Assembly: GCF_950295315.1 (NCBI RefSeq)
Contig: NC_080180.1
Location: forward strand, 67,228,871 to 67,292,870
From: Erinaceus europaeus
Taxonomy: Eukaryota; Chordata; Mammalia; Eulipotyphla; Erinaceidae
Reading direction: 5' to 3'
DNA length: 64,000 nt
Under the pieces are notes generated by a model. The model made no database searches. It saw only the letters and a list, made by a program, of their open reading frames with translations, and was not told the DNA's origin. The position numbers and the translations under genes are program-made. Positions 1 to 12,000 of the stretch are shown here, one piece after another (position 1 is the stretch's first letter; every line of letters starts with the position of its first letter).

Positions 1-344
1 AAACAGCTCCATGTCAAAGCAGCTGTCCCTTGAATGTCTAGCCCTAAAATTCTTTATAAATTCCCTGGAAGAGGCAAACACCTTGCCTCACAACTTGAAT
101 ATGTTGAATTTCCTGTCTATCTCCTCCCCTTCTACTAAATCCATCTCCTGCATTTAGTTTCTCTGAATATAATCCTTCCTTTCCCCAACCCAAACCACTG
201 AGTATATACAATGCACAGCTGTGCTAAGGAACTAGATGCTGAATAAATTAAGTTGTGCTTACTAGAATCTATGAAGTAGTTGGATATGTTCATCTTACCC
301 TTAAAATGGCAAATCCCACCAAGTTCTATCCCCACTTCTTTGGG

Positions 345-545
345 CAGATGACTTCATCAATATGTCCTGGAGCCTCCCCTCCCCAGAGCCCTGCCCCACT
401 AGGGACAGACAGAGACAGGCTGGGGGTGTGGATCCACCTGCCAACACCCATGTCTGGCAGAGAAGCAATGACAGAAGCCAGAACATACACCTTTGGTACC
501 TCCCAGAAAATTCTGGTCCATACCCCTGGAGGGGTTAGGGGAAAC
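345..545 (+). mobile_element. diverged L1 3' UTR fragment
   Basis: Matches the L1 3' UTR copies at 5.5, 27.5, 29.2 and 61.2 kb (ATGTCCTGGAGCC, GGATCCACCTGCCAACACCC, GAAGCAATGACAGAAGCCAG) with many differences. Confidence 0.7.
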
Positions 546-1043
546 TGAACTCCAATTCTATCAGGACCCGGAGAGAGAAGAGGGAAAAAGGAAGGATATT
601 TGGAAGCAGTAGCAGATATAGATGTGGCTTAGAAAGCAAAGCAGGACAACAGAAATATGGGCAAATATATACTAAGAGTCAGCCCCTCTGACCTTGGGAG
701 AACCACTGCAGTTTCTAGTGAAGGGAGTGGGGACACAGAGCTCTTGTTGGTGGGAGCAGTGTGGAATTAGACCTTTTCTATCATCATTTTATAAATCAGT
801 ATTAAATCCCTAATAAAAATGGCCAAGTACTTGAGGATATAAACTGTCTTTTACTTTCCCATGGTGTCTTTTCAACTAGACAGGTGCATTCCCTCAATGC
901 TTGCCCTCTCTGTACTGGCCCAACAGTGAGAAGGTCCAAGAGACTGTAGAGGACAGTTTACTGTCAAAGTGGCTGTGCTTCCAACGAGCAGCGTAACAGA
1001 TACAAAGACTGTGATTCTGTTGTGAAAGGTAAAACTCGGGTGG
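546..1043. other. intergenic, nothing recognised
   Basis: Unique-looking AT-balanced sequence downstream of ADAD1, probably toward IL2. No gene or clear repeat seen. Confidence 0.5.
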
Positions 1044-1170
1044 GGTACATAGCACAGTCGTCATGCAAACAAAGCTTCAGGCCTGAGGCTCTGAAGTCCC
1101 AAGTTCAATCCCCTGCACCACCATAAGCCAGAACTGAGTAGTGCTCTGGTAGGGAAAAAAAAAAAAAAAG
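1044..1170 (+). mobile_element. short tRNA-like SINE (type C)
   Basis: Pattern GCCTGAGGCTC ... CAAGTTCAATCCCCTGCACC, then ACTGAGTAGTGCTCTGGT and a poly(A) run. It is a second SINE type without the GC-rich 3' module. Confidence 0.8.
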
Positions 1171-1570
1171 GTAAAACCCAGGAGAGGCTCAAATATAGAA
1201 ATATTACAAGGTGTAACAATTTGGAGCAATATACAACACGTCATAGCCAGACGCTTACAGGTGGGATGGAACACGAGTACATACTGCTCTGAAACCGTCC
1301 GTCCCCTGGATCCAGCCTCTCCACTAAGTGCAGCCACACTCACTCAGACGTGTGCTCTGTGTTAACAGTAACACCCCACCATGGTCTCAACAGTCAAAAC
1401 GCCTACCTCAGCCATCGGAGGCTATGACAGTGTGGCACCATGAGCTTTGTAGATTTAAAAACTAAAAGGGACAGAGTCTGAGAACCAACAAGATCTAATT
1501 CTCCTGTGACTGAAAAGGACCAGGCTGCAGAGGCTGGAGTGTGGAACGGAGTCAGAGCTGCACTGAAGAC

Positions 1571-2130
1571 AGGCCCTCACATGAGGACCTAGAGTTCTGC
1601 TCAGGCCCTCACATGAGGACCTAGAATCCCCTCTCAGGCCCTCACATGAGGACCTAGAATCCCCTCTCAGGCCCTCACATGAGGACCTAGAATCCCCTCT
1701 CAGGCCCTCACATGAGGACCTAGAATCCCCTCTCAGGCCCTCACATGAGGACCTAGAATCCCCTCTCAGGCCCTCACATGAGGACCTAGAATCCCCTCTC
1801 AGGCCCTCACATGAGGACCTAGAATCCCCTCTCAGGCCCTCACATGAGGACCTAGAATCCCCTCTCAGGCCCTCACATGAGGACCTAGAATCCCCTCTCA
1901 GGCCCTCACATGAGGAACTAGAATCCCCCCTCAGGCCCTCACATGAGGACCTAGAATCCCCTCTCAGGCCCTCACATGAGGACCTAGAATCCCCTCTCAG
2001 GCCCTCACATGAGGACCTAGAATCCCCTCTCAGGCCCTCACATGAGGAACTAGAATCCCCTCTCAGGCCCTCACATGAGGACCTAGAATCCCCTCTCAGG
2101 CCCTCACATGAGGACCTAGAATCCCCTCTC
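1571..2130. repeat. 33-bp minisatellite, about 17 units
   Basis: Tandem units beginning AGGCCCTCACATGAGGACCT and ending AGAATCCCCTCTC. The first unit is diverged (AGAGTTCTGCTC); the rest are nearly identical, apart from GAGGAACTAG variants at about 1913 and 2044, four units apart. It lies downstream of ADAD1 and ends in an imperfect GTCTAGCC doublet at 2131-2147. Confidence 0.97.
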
Positions 2131-2710
2131 GTCTAGCCGTCTAGCCGCGCTATCAACAAGTAGAATCTCTTGTGCTCTATGAATAGCAAGCACTACGCGG
2201 CGATAAAAGACAGATCACTAAAGGACCCTTGAACGTGGGTGACCTGTGGGCCTTGGAGCACTGGACGTGCAGCCGGGGCACCTGAGCTCAGCCCCACCTC
2301 GTCTAGGACGGCGACGCTCTCGTTCTCTCTCATCAGTGAATAATGAATCTTGGGAAAGACTTTGTAAAGAGGAGACGGGCACCTCGTGGTCCGCATCCAT
2401 TTCTGTGCAGTGCACATTCATCAGCTTCAACACGAGAAACATCTGGTTTTCACAACCAGGAATGCACTGACTGGTAACATCAGACACTCAAATGTCTGCT
2501 AACTGACCAAATTAATGAGAATTATTTGTACTCTTGGACTCTAATTTTAAATTTAAAAATTTGAGGTAGCATACAAGTATAGAAAGCATTAAAGCAAAAA
2601 ATTTAAATTAATTTTCTTTTAAAATGAAAAAAAAAAAACCTTTTTAATGGCTGAAAATAAATACAAAATGGCTAACCAGGTTAAAAAAACACCCAACTAA
2701 GTCTTCAATG

Positions 2711-2810
2711 CAAATTGACATCAACATTTATAATTTTTCAGCAATCTCTGGAAAGTTTTGCAAATTGACATCAACATTTATAATTTTTCAGCAATCTCTA
2801 GAAAGTTTTG
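2711..2810. repeat. 50-bp tandem duplication
   Basis: Two adjacent 50-bp copies (2711-2760 and 2761-2810) starting CAAATTGACATCAACATTTA, with one mismatch (G2750/A2800). It lies about 100-200 nt past the ADAD1 stop, so possibly in the 3' UTR. Confidence 0.95.
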
Positions 2811-2889
2811 TTGCTAAGCTTATTTTGAAAGTTGAAGGCCACCAATAATTCAAGATATTTTTACTAGTCAAAACACACCAACGATAGGC

Positions 2890-2895
2890 TTTAAT
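2890..2895 (-). promoter_or_regulatory. possible ADAD1 poly(A) signal ATTAAA
   Basis: ATTAAA on the minus strand about 20 nt after the ADAD1 stop. This would give an unusually short 3' UTR, so the true signal may lie further left; I saw no clear AATAAA on the minus strand in the next few hundred bases. Confidence 0.25.
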
Positions 2896-2913
2896 AATAG
2901 TGGGTCTCCTGAT

Positions 2914-3027
2914 TCACATGCTAAACTGCTCGCTGGAGGGAGACTTCGCGATCCAGGAGCCATAGCCATGCTGCTGCAAGTAGGCTTTCAACAGAGTTTT
3001 GGCTTCTTGGTAGGAACCAGACAGACA
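2914..3027 (-). CDS. ADAD1: ADAD1 coding exon 11 (stop codon)
   Basis: Residues 538-574 and TGA (TCA at 2914-2916). The peptide [20 protein letters not shown] followed by WIAKSP ... FSM matches the family's C-terminus. Acceptor CTTTCTAG|TGTCTG; the exon enters at phase 0. The 6.84-kb terminal intron separates it from exon 10. Confidence 0.95.
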   Translation of the reverse strand, partial: CLSGSYQEAKTLLKAYLQQHGYGSWIAKSPSSEQFSM

Positions 3028-6000
3028 CTAGAAAGGAGAAAGCAGACCAGAGAATAGTCAGGCCATGAGGGGAGGCAGCCTATCTCATGTTTTTGGTGCC
3101 ATTAAACGCACTAGTATCTTTAAAAAAAAATTTTCCCTCAATATTATATTTTCAGCTGAAAAATTTGCCTTCCGGACACTCCCAGGAGGCATTGTAAAAA
3201 CATTTTAACTTGAGAGAAATTATAATCATTACAGAAATCTGAAACCGGGACTGGGTTAAGCGCAAGGATTCCGGTTCAAGACAAGCAGTGAAGCAGGGCT
3301 GAAGGTGTCTCTGTCTCTCTCCCTCTCTAGCATCCCCCCCCCCCCCATATTTCTCTCTGTCCTAGCCAATAACAATGAAAAATGGCCTCCAGGAGCAGTG
3401 GATTCATAGTGTGGCACTGAGCCCAGCAATAACCCTGGCGGCAAAAACAAGTCTGAAAATTGAAAGGCACTAAAACCATCAATAAGCCCCCAATAATAGG
3501 CAGGTATCAACACTTTGGTTTACTTCCTTTCACTTTTTATAAGTAAACTTACACAGGTGATTTTATACACAAAGTCTGAAGAAGGTTGGCCTGACTGAGG
3601 TGTGATTCACATGCCATAGACCCACTCACTTGTCTGTGTGGAGAGGTCAGGCATCACCCTGCCAGTCACCGCCTCCCCAGGCCCTACACCCCCACGCCCA
3701 TCTGTAGCCAGCCAGTCTTTCAGGTCCCAGCCAACAGTTTTCTATTCCCCAAGTTGTGATTTTTCTAGACACTCCAAAGACTGGGTATACACCGTGCTGT
3801 GTGCACAGGTTTCTGCTGCCAGCATGCCGTTACCAAACTCATTCCTGTGGAGCTCCACTCTGGGAGACATTACACACAAGCTGATAAACACGCCAACTAT
3901 TGCCAGTGTGGGATCCTGTGGACAAAGCAGCTGCAGACACACCTGTTTCTTCTCTGGAAGTCCTGGGTCCCATGCCAAGACTGTGCTCACTTCACCTGCC
4001 AATTTTTTCTTTTTAATATTTATTATTAGACGGAGGCAAAAGTTGAGAGGGGACGGGAGACAGAGAGGGAAAGAGACAGAGAGACACCTGCAGCCCTGCA
4101 GGTGGGACCAGGAGCTTGAACCCGGGTCCTTGCAGCACTGTCATATATGTGCTTAACCAGATGCACCACCATTTGGCCCTGTACACCAGCGTTTGTCAGA
4201 ATGACCGCACCCTATTAGCTTCAATCAGCGACACGAGTTTTGGCCAGGTCAACAGGTCTGGTGCGGCCAGTCCTGGGGTCCTGGTGAATGTGCAGTGGCG
4301 TATGACTGTGAGCAGCTTTCACCTGGACTGAGTGCTGGAGACACTGTTCTTGTCTAAGTGTGCCGGTGCAGTGGCCCTGAGTGTACAGTGCTTGGCCCTT
4401 CTGTTGTGGTATTTGAACGTTTATAAGATACTGGACAAGCAAGTTATGTGAGATATATGATTTGAAAGTAGTTTCTGGTCTGGAGATTTTTATCTAATTT
4501 CCTTAATGCTGACTTTCACAACGTCAACAAAAATCTGGAGCCCAAATGATCGATCCCTTCCTTTCATGGACCATGCTTCCGCTTAAGAAATGTCTCCTCA
4601 TGAGATAGATTATATTCTGCTGCTGGTTTCCTAACTGTTCCCACAATGGACAGGGCCTACTTTGAGGTTTTGCTCTCTGAGACCTGCTTTGCCGCCTGTG
4701 CGCCTGCCCCAGTTATGTGTAAAGTTCCATGCAGGTCACTCTGGCCTGTTCAGTTTATTTCTCCAGTTTGTAGTCTTCCTGATTTTCTGCCAATGTACTA
4801 CGGAAAGAGGAGATCAAGAACCTCTAACTGAACCCAGGTTTTGCTCATGTATTTTGGAGGTTTTTTTGTCCTATCCACACAGCTGTACATGACCGTGGTG
4901 TAAATTAGCTTTTAGCCACTGTGAAATGCTGATCTGTTTCTGTAACAGTTCTTGTCTTAGTATATTTGATGTCCTTCATCCTTTTACTTTCAATCTTTGT
5001 GTGGCTCTAAGTGGAGCTCTTGCAGAGATCACAGAGTTGGGCCTTATTTTTTTCACTCTGGATTTATTTTCTGGAGCTCTGAGTCTACTCAGATTTAATA
5101 TAATTACTGACACGATGAGTTTACACCTGCCACTTCACTATTCCTCATGTCTCCTTATTTTGTATTTCTCTTCTTTTTTAAAAACACTTTTAGTACATCA
5201 TTTAAATTCTTCTGTCGCTGATGAATGAAATAGTGGGGGTTGTATTGCTAAATGGGAATCTGGGGAATGTTATGCATGTAAAAAAAAAAAAAGAAGTAGA
5301 AACGCAAAGCAGAAATTGACTGAGTTTGGAGTATGGCACCAAAGTAAGAAAGCAGAAGTATACTAGAGTTTGCAGTGAGTACCTCCCTAATACTTCCTCT
5401 CCACTTTTCCAAGCTTTGGGTCCATGATTGCTCAACAATTTGTTTGGCTTTGTATGTTAACTCTCTTTTCAGTCACCAGGTTCCAGGTGTCATCAGGATG
5501 CCGGCCAGACTTCCCTGGATTGAAGACACCACCAATGTGTCCTGGAGCTCAGCTTCCCCAGAGACCCATCCTACTAGGGAAAGAGAGAGGCAGACTGGGA
5601 GTATGGACCGACCAGTCAACGCCCATGTTCAGCGGGGAAGCAATTACAGAAGCCAGACCTTCCACCTTCTGCATCCCACAATGACCCTGGGTCCATGCTC
5701 CCAGAGGGATAGAGAATGGGAAAGCTATCGGGGGAGGGGGTGGGATATGGAGATTGGGCGGTGGGAATTGTGTGGAGTTGTACCCCTCCTACCCTAAGGT
5801 TTTGTTAATTAATCCTTTCTTAAATAAAAAAAAAATAAATAAAAAAAAAATAAATTCTTCTGTCGCTACTGGGCCCATAACTTTCCAAACATTTCCTTAA
5901 TTATTTACATATTCTATCTTACGTCTTCTACTTCAGATGCATATTGCCTTCATACTGGTTAACAAAAACCCCTTTATAATTCATACATACATATATATAT

Positions 6001-9000
6001 ATATGTCACACAATCAAGAATGTGGTATTAAGAATGTTTCATACAACCATTACCATTTTAAAGAAAACAGATAAATAAATATACCTTTCATATTTTCCTA
6101 CATAATTGTCAGTTAAGTATTCTTTATGCTTAGAAATTTGTTATCATATGGTACAATTTCTTTTAAGCCTTGAGGACTTTGCTTGAAATTCCTTTTAAGT
6201 AACTTTTTTTTTGCTTCCAGGGTTATTGCTGGGGCTCGGTGCCTGCACTACGAATCCACTGCTCCTGGAGGCCGTTTTTCCCATTTTATTGCCCTTGTAG
6301 TTGTTATTGTTGTCATAGCTGTTGTTGTTGTTGGACAGGACAGAGAGAAACAGAGAGAGGAGGGGAAAGTAGAGGGGGGAGAGAAAGACAGACACCTGCA
6401 GACCTGCTTCACCACTTGCTAAGCGACCCCTTGCAGATTGGGAGCTGGGGGCTCGAGCCAGGATACTTACGCTGGCCCTTGCGCTTTGTGCCATGTGCGC
6501 TTAACCCACTGCGCTACTGCCCAGCTCCCCCTTTTAGGTAACTTCTAACAAAGTTTTAAAACTTTTGACAACCTGGGATAATTTTATTTTTGTCGGATTA
6601 TCTTGCTGGCTATGGAATTTGTGGCTGCTAGGGTCTTTCTCTTTTGGTACTTTGAACAATTTCCTATGTATCTGCTTCACTGTTTTTTTTATAACAACTT
6701 CATGCAGATATAAATTATATATATTATAAAACACATTCTTTTGGGGTCAGGCAGTGGAGCACCTGGTTAAACGCACGCATTACAATGCACAAGGACACAG
6801 GTTCAAGCCCCTGCAAGGGGAAATCTTCAGGAGTGGTGAAGCAGGGCTGCAGGTGTCTCTCCCTATCTTCCTCACCCCTCTCAATTTCTATCTCTATCCA
6901 AAAACAAATCAATAAAAATATTTAAAAAAAATAAAACATTCTTTTGAAGTACAGTTTTACAGAGATGTTATGCAACTTCTCTATGCTGACAAAACCAATA
7001 ACTATCAAGCTAGACTTTTATGCTTTAAAATGTACATACACAGTGCACTGGGAAGCTACAGCACTGACATACAGCACGGAGGTCCCAGACTCAGGCCCAG
7101 GGACCTGGAGATAGCTTACCCAGTAGGCCATACTTTACCAAAGTCAATCCCAACATCATCTTTGCCAGGCTGGTGCTGTTACTAGTATGCTAATAAAGTA
7201 ATGAATCTTTTAAAAGTATGTAAACGCATACATACACATACTTTTAGCTAATGTACTTGCTTTAGACTGGAATCATGCCATTTGAGAATATGGGTAAAAT
7301 TAAGACTTTTGTATATTTATTTATTTTTCCCTTTTGCTGCTCTTGTAGTTATTATTGTTGTTGTTATTATTATTGTTGTTATTATTATTGATGTTGTCGT
7401 TGTTAGATAGGATAGAGAGAAATGGACAGAGAAAGACAGACACCTGCAGACCTGCTTCACCGCCTGTGAAGCGACTCCCCTGCAGGTGGGGAGCCGGGGG
7501 CTCGAACCAGGATCCTTACGCCGGTCCTTGTGCTTTGCACCACCTGCGCTTAACCCGCTGAGCTACCACCTGACTCCCAAAATTAAGACATACATACAGT
7601 CTATTATCATTACTGATATTAAAATTAGGTTTGCAAAACAATTTTTATTTTTTGCCCACTTGGAACTCATACTTGTACAATTCTACTATTCACAGTGGAC
7701 TATTTCCCCTTTATTTTTCAGTATCAGGAAGAAAGCGGAGACACCACAGCACCACTCATCAGTCATGGAGCCTCCCTCAGTTCCATGCATGATGCCAGGG
7801 ACTTGAACTTGGGTCCTATGACATAGTAATGCATGCATTTCATAAGGTAAACTATCTCCCTGCCTCAATAGTTTGTATTTAATGTTTAACTTCTGGATAG
7901 CACTGGTGTACCATGTGATAACACTGTTGGTGTCATATGCTAGTGAAAAGCAATTAGCAACATATTCAGTAATTTTTTTTTGTGTTACTAGGGACCAGGG
8001 GTTTGAACTCAGGTCCTCAAGCATGCACTCCAGGGTATACAACCACTCCAGGACCCTAAGACAGTGACTAATATTTTAAATATATGCATGTACCCAAAAT
8101 ACACAACAAGAAACTGAAATGAGATTAAGAGTATACTTGAATAGTAAGTGAAATTACAAGTAATTTTAAAAATTGACAAATTCTCCAATTAAAATGCATT
8201 TTTTGTTTGCAGTACTAAAGAGGATTAAGTATACTGAAAAATGTTATCAGGGCAGAAGAGATAGTATTATGCCGCTCTCATGCCTGAGGCTCTGAGTTCA
8301 ATCTCCTACATCACTATAAAACCAGAGCTGAGCAGGGTTCTGGTAAAGGGAAGGAAAAAAGAAAGAAAGAGAGAAAGAGAGAAAGAGAAGGAGAAAAAGA
8401 GAGAGAGAGAGAGATAGGAAGGAAGGAAGAAAGCAAGCTACCTCTATCAGCTATCTAATCCGGCCAAAATCTCATGCTGAAATTAAAGCTGTTCCACAAC
8501 CTCAGGCTGAGAGGACCTTTATTGCTGTGCCTGGTGACGTGTTCTTTTAGAGCACTTACTACAGCGAGCACACGCGATGCACTCCTTACTACAGCTAGCA
8601 CACGCGATGCACTCCTTACTACAGCTAGCACACGCGATGCACTCCTTACTACAGCGAGCACACGCGATGCACTCCTTAACTACAGCTAGCACACGCGATG
8701 CACTCCTTACTACAGCTAGCACACGCGATGCACTCCTTACTACAGCTAGCACACGCGATGCACTCCTTACTACAGCTAGCACACGCGATGCACTCCTTAA
8801 CTACAGCTAGCACACGCGATGCACTCCTTACTACAGCTAGCACACGCGATGCACTCCTTACTACAGCTAGCACACGCGATGCACTCCTTACTACAGCTAG
8901 CACACGCGATGCACTCCTTACTACAGCTAGCACACGCGATGCACTCCTTAACTACAGCTAGCACACGCGATGCACTCCTTACTACAGCTAGCACACGCGA

Positions 9001-12000
9001 TGCACTCCTTACTACAGCTAGCACACGCGATGCACTCCTTACTACAGCGAGCACACGCGATGCACTCCTTACTACAGCGAGCACACGCGATGCACTCCTT
9101 ACTACAGTGAGCACACGCGATGCACTCCTTACTACAGCGAGCACACGCGATGCACTCCTTACTACAGCTAGCACACGCGATGCACTCCTTAACTACAACT
9201 AGCACACGCGATGCACTCCTTAACTACAACTAGCACACGTGACGCACTCCTTACTACAGCTAGCACACGTGATGCACTCCTTACTACAGCTAGTACACGC
9301 GATGCACTCCTTACTAAAACTAGCACACGCGATGCACTCCTTAACTACAACTAGCACACGCGATGCACTCCTTAACTACAACTAGCACACGCGATGCACT
9401 CCTTAACTACAACTAGCACATGAGATGCACTCCTTACTACAACTAGCACACGTGATGCACTCCTTACTACAGCTAGTACATGCGATGCACTCCTTACTAC
9501 AGCGAGCACACGCGATGCACTCCTTACTACAGCTAGCACGTGCGATGCACTCCTTACTACAGCTAGCACGCACGATGCACTCACTACAGCGAGCACGTGC
9601 GATGCACTCCTCACTACAGCGAGCACACGTGATGCACTCCTTACTACAGCGAGCACATGCGATGCACTCCTTACTACAGCGAGCACGCGCGATGCACTCC
9701 TCACTACAGCGAGCACGCGCTATGCACTCGCTGCTCTGAATGTGGAGGGCCTGCTAGTGCTCTCACAGTGAGCTCTGGCAGACCCAGTGGTTTCTGTTAA
9801 CAGCAGCACCTGCTGGCATGTGAGGTCTCAGCGCTGCCCATGGCCACAGTGTCCCGCCAGGACTCACCTTTGCGGCATGGTATGTGCCCGCTTCCAGCAG
9901 CTCTTCTTTCTTGGCTTCTTTGGCGAGCAGGTTGAATCGATTCAACATAGCAGCCTTGCAGAGACGACTTGCCATCGACACACCGCTTTTAAATGGGGAA
10001 CTGGTGAACAGAAGGGAGCATTTTCATCATTACTCGGGCAACTAGGCTGGCCACAGTACAGGGATTAAAGCAACAAACAGACAATCAGCTTAAATCTGTG
10101 CAGTGCATATCATGAGACTGCTCACAGAAAAGATGTTCTTGTAGAAACTATTATATTTACTGGAGACTGTAAAACATTAATTTTATTCCCAATAAAGGAA
10201 TAAAATTAAAAAATAAAAGATGTTCTGAAGAATTTCCAAAGCTAATTTCTTTTGTGACTTTGCAGTTTAAGGTGTTAAAGAACTGACGATTTGTACAGAA
10301 ATGCTAACCTTTCAGTGATCTTCCCACTTAGACCATCCACGATCTCCAGAGAGATATCCCCTTGTGCCCAGTTCAGACTCAGGGATTTAGACTCCAGGCT
10401 TGTTTGGAGAGAATATGCAGAGGGAACTAAACTGATGTGAGGTCTGTTGACCAGGTAAAACATGGGGAGTTTTGAAGTGAGGGCGTCATCAACACGCTGC
10501 TTTATAGCAATTTCTAGGCCTCTGGTATCAGTGCAATTCCCATCACCTAGGAAGTAAAAACAAAACGTTGACATGAGCAATACCAAAAGTAAAAATATAA
10601 CAAAAAACTGGATTTTGGAAAAATAAAAATGAGTAACTGTAATAATCTGCAGTCCATTTCTTTTTGTTTATTATCTTTATTTATTTATTGGATACAGACA
10701 GCCAGAAATCTAGAGAGAAGGGAGTGGTAGAGAGGGAGGGAGACAGAGAGACGCCTGCAGCCCTGCTTCACCACTCGCAAGGCTTTCCCCTGCAGGTGGG
10801 GACTGGAGACTCGAACCTGGGTCCTTGTGCATTATAACATGTGCGCTCAACCAGGTGCGCCACCAGCTGGTCCCCTCCAGTCCATTTCTTTTTTTTCATT
10901 TATTTACTTATTTTCCCTTTTGTTGCCCTTATTGTAGTTATTATTGTTGTTGATGTTGTCACTGTTGGATAGAACAGATAGAAATGGAGAGAGGAGGGGA
11001 AGACAGAGGGGGAGAGACAGACAGACACCTGCAGACCTGCTTCACCTCCTGTGAAGCGACTCCCCTGCAGGTGGGGAGCCAGGGGGGCTCGAACCAGGAT
11101 CCTTTCACCAGTCCTCGTGCTTAACCCACTGTGCTACTGCCCGACTCCCTCCAGTCCATTTCTTAACCTGTATCTTACAGTCTTCCCTTTTCAATGGCTA
11201 CTTGAGTTGCTATATTCTGACAAAATAATGGGAGAATTTCCACTCAAAAAGAGTTTTCTCTTAATCTAGGCAGAAGAAGCAATATGGTGCTGTCACTAGA
11301 ATGTCCCTCCTCGCTCTTCTATCTTTTTCATGCTCTAAAACCTTCTCCACAAGATGATATTCTAGTGAATAAACAAAGAGTCAGGGCTGATCCAAAGAAG
11401 CGGGTCCAGGGCTCTGCCAGAGAGGGTCGGCACAATCTGCCTTGATTTCTCAGCTGACAGCATGAAACCAGCCCCTAGTGCAGCAGAGAAGTGTGACTGG
11501 GAAAGAGCTGGTGATGGCGGCTAGTGGCGGTGCACTTGACGGAGCACACACATCCCCAGGCACACGGCCCAGGTTCAGACCCACGGTCTCCACCTGCAGG
11601 TCTCTCTGCTTCCATCCATCTCGCTCTCTGTCTCTCACCCTCTACTCAAAGAAAAATGAGGGGGAAAGAAAGGCTTCTAGGAGCACTTAAGTCATTGTGC
11701 AGACACTGAGTTCCAGCAATAACATGAGTAGAGATAAATAAAATGTTTGGTGATGGAAATAGGTTATTTTTTCACATCTGAAAGCCACACGTTACAGATG
11801 TCCAAGGACCACATATTCTAGTTATGCAACACCAAGTCATTTAAATAATGGCCATTAAAACTGCACACAATGCTGAAAGCTTTGAGTCTTTAGTTAAAAT
11901 AATTGTTAAAGCAGACAGTTCAAACAGATGCACTATCAGTGTAACACAACATGCCGACACCAACTTAGACTGAAGTTAAATTATGAGACTGTCAACTAGG

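Noticed and set aside
6200..6535. Possible tRNA genes from GGTTCGAA/GGTTCGAG B-box matches throughout
   Set aside because: All occur inside SINE copies with degenerate tRNA-like heads and A-rich tails; none has an intact cloverleaf context as an independent gene.
8455..9739. Many repeated short open frames and a CRISPR-like look (regular 30-bp spacing)
   Set aside because: Units are contiguous near-identical copies without unique spacers, in a mammalian intron, so it is a minisatellite.
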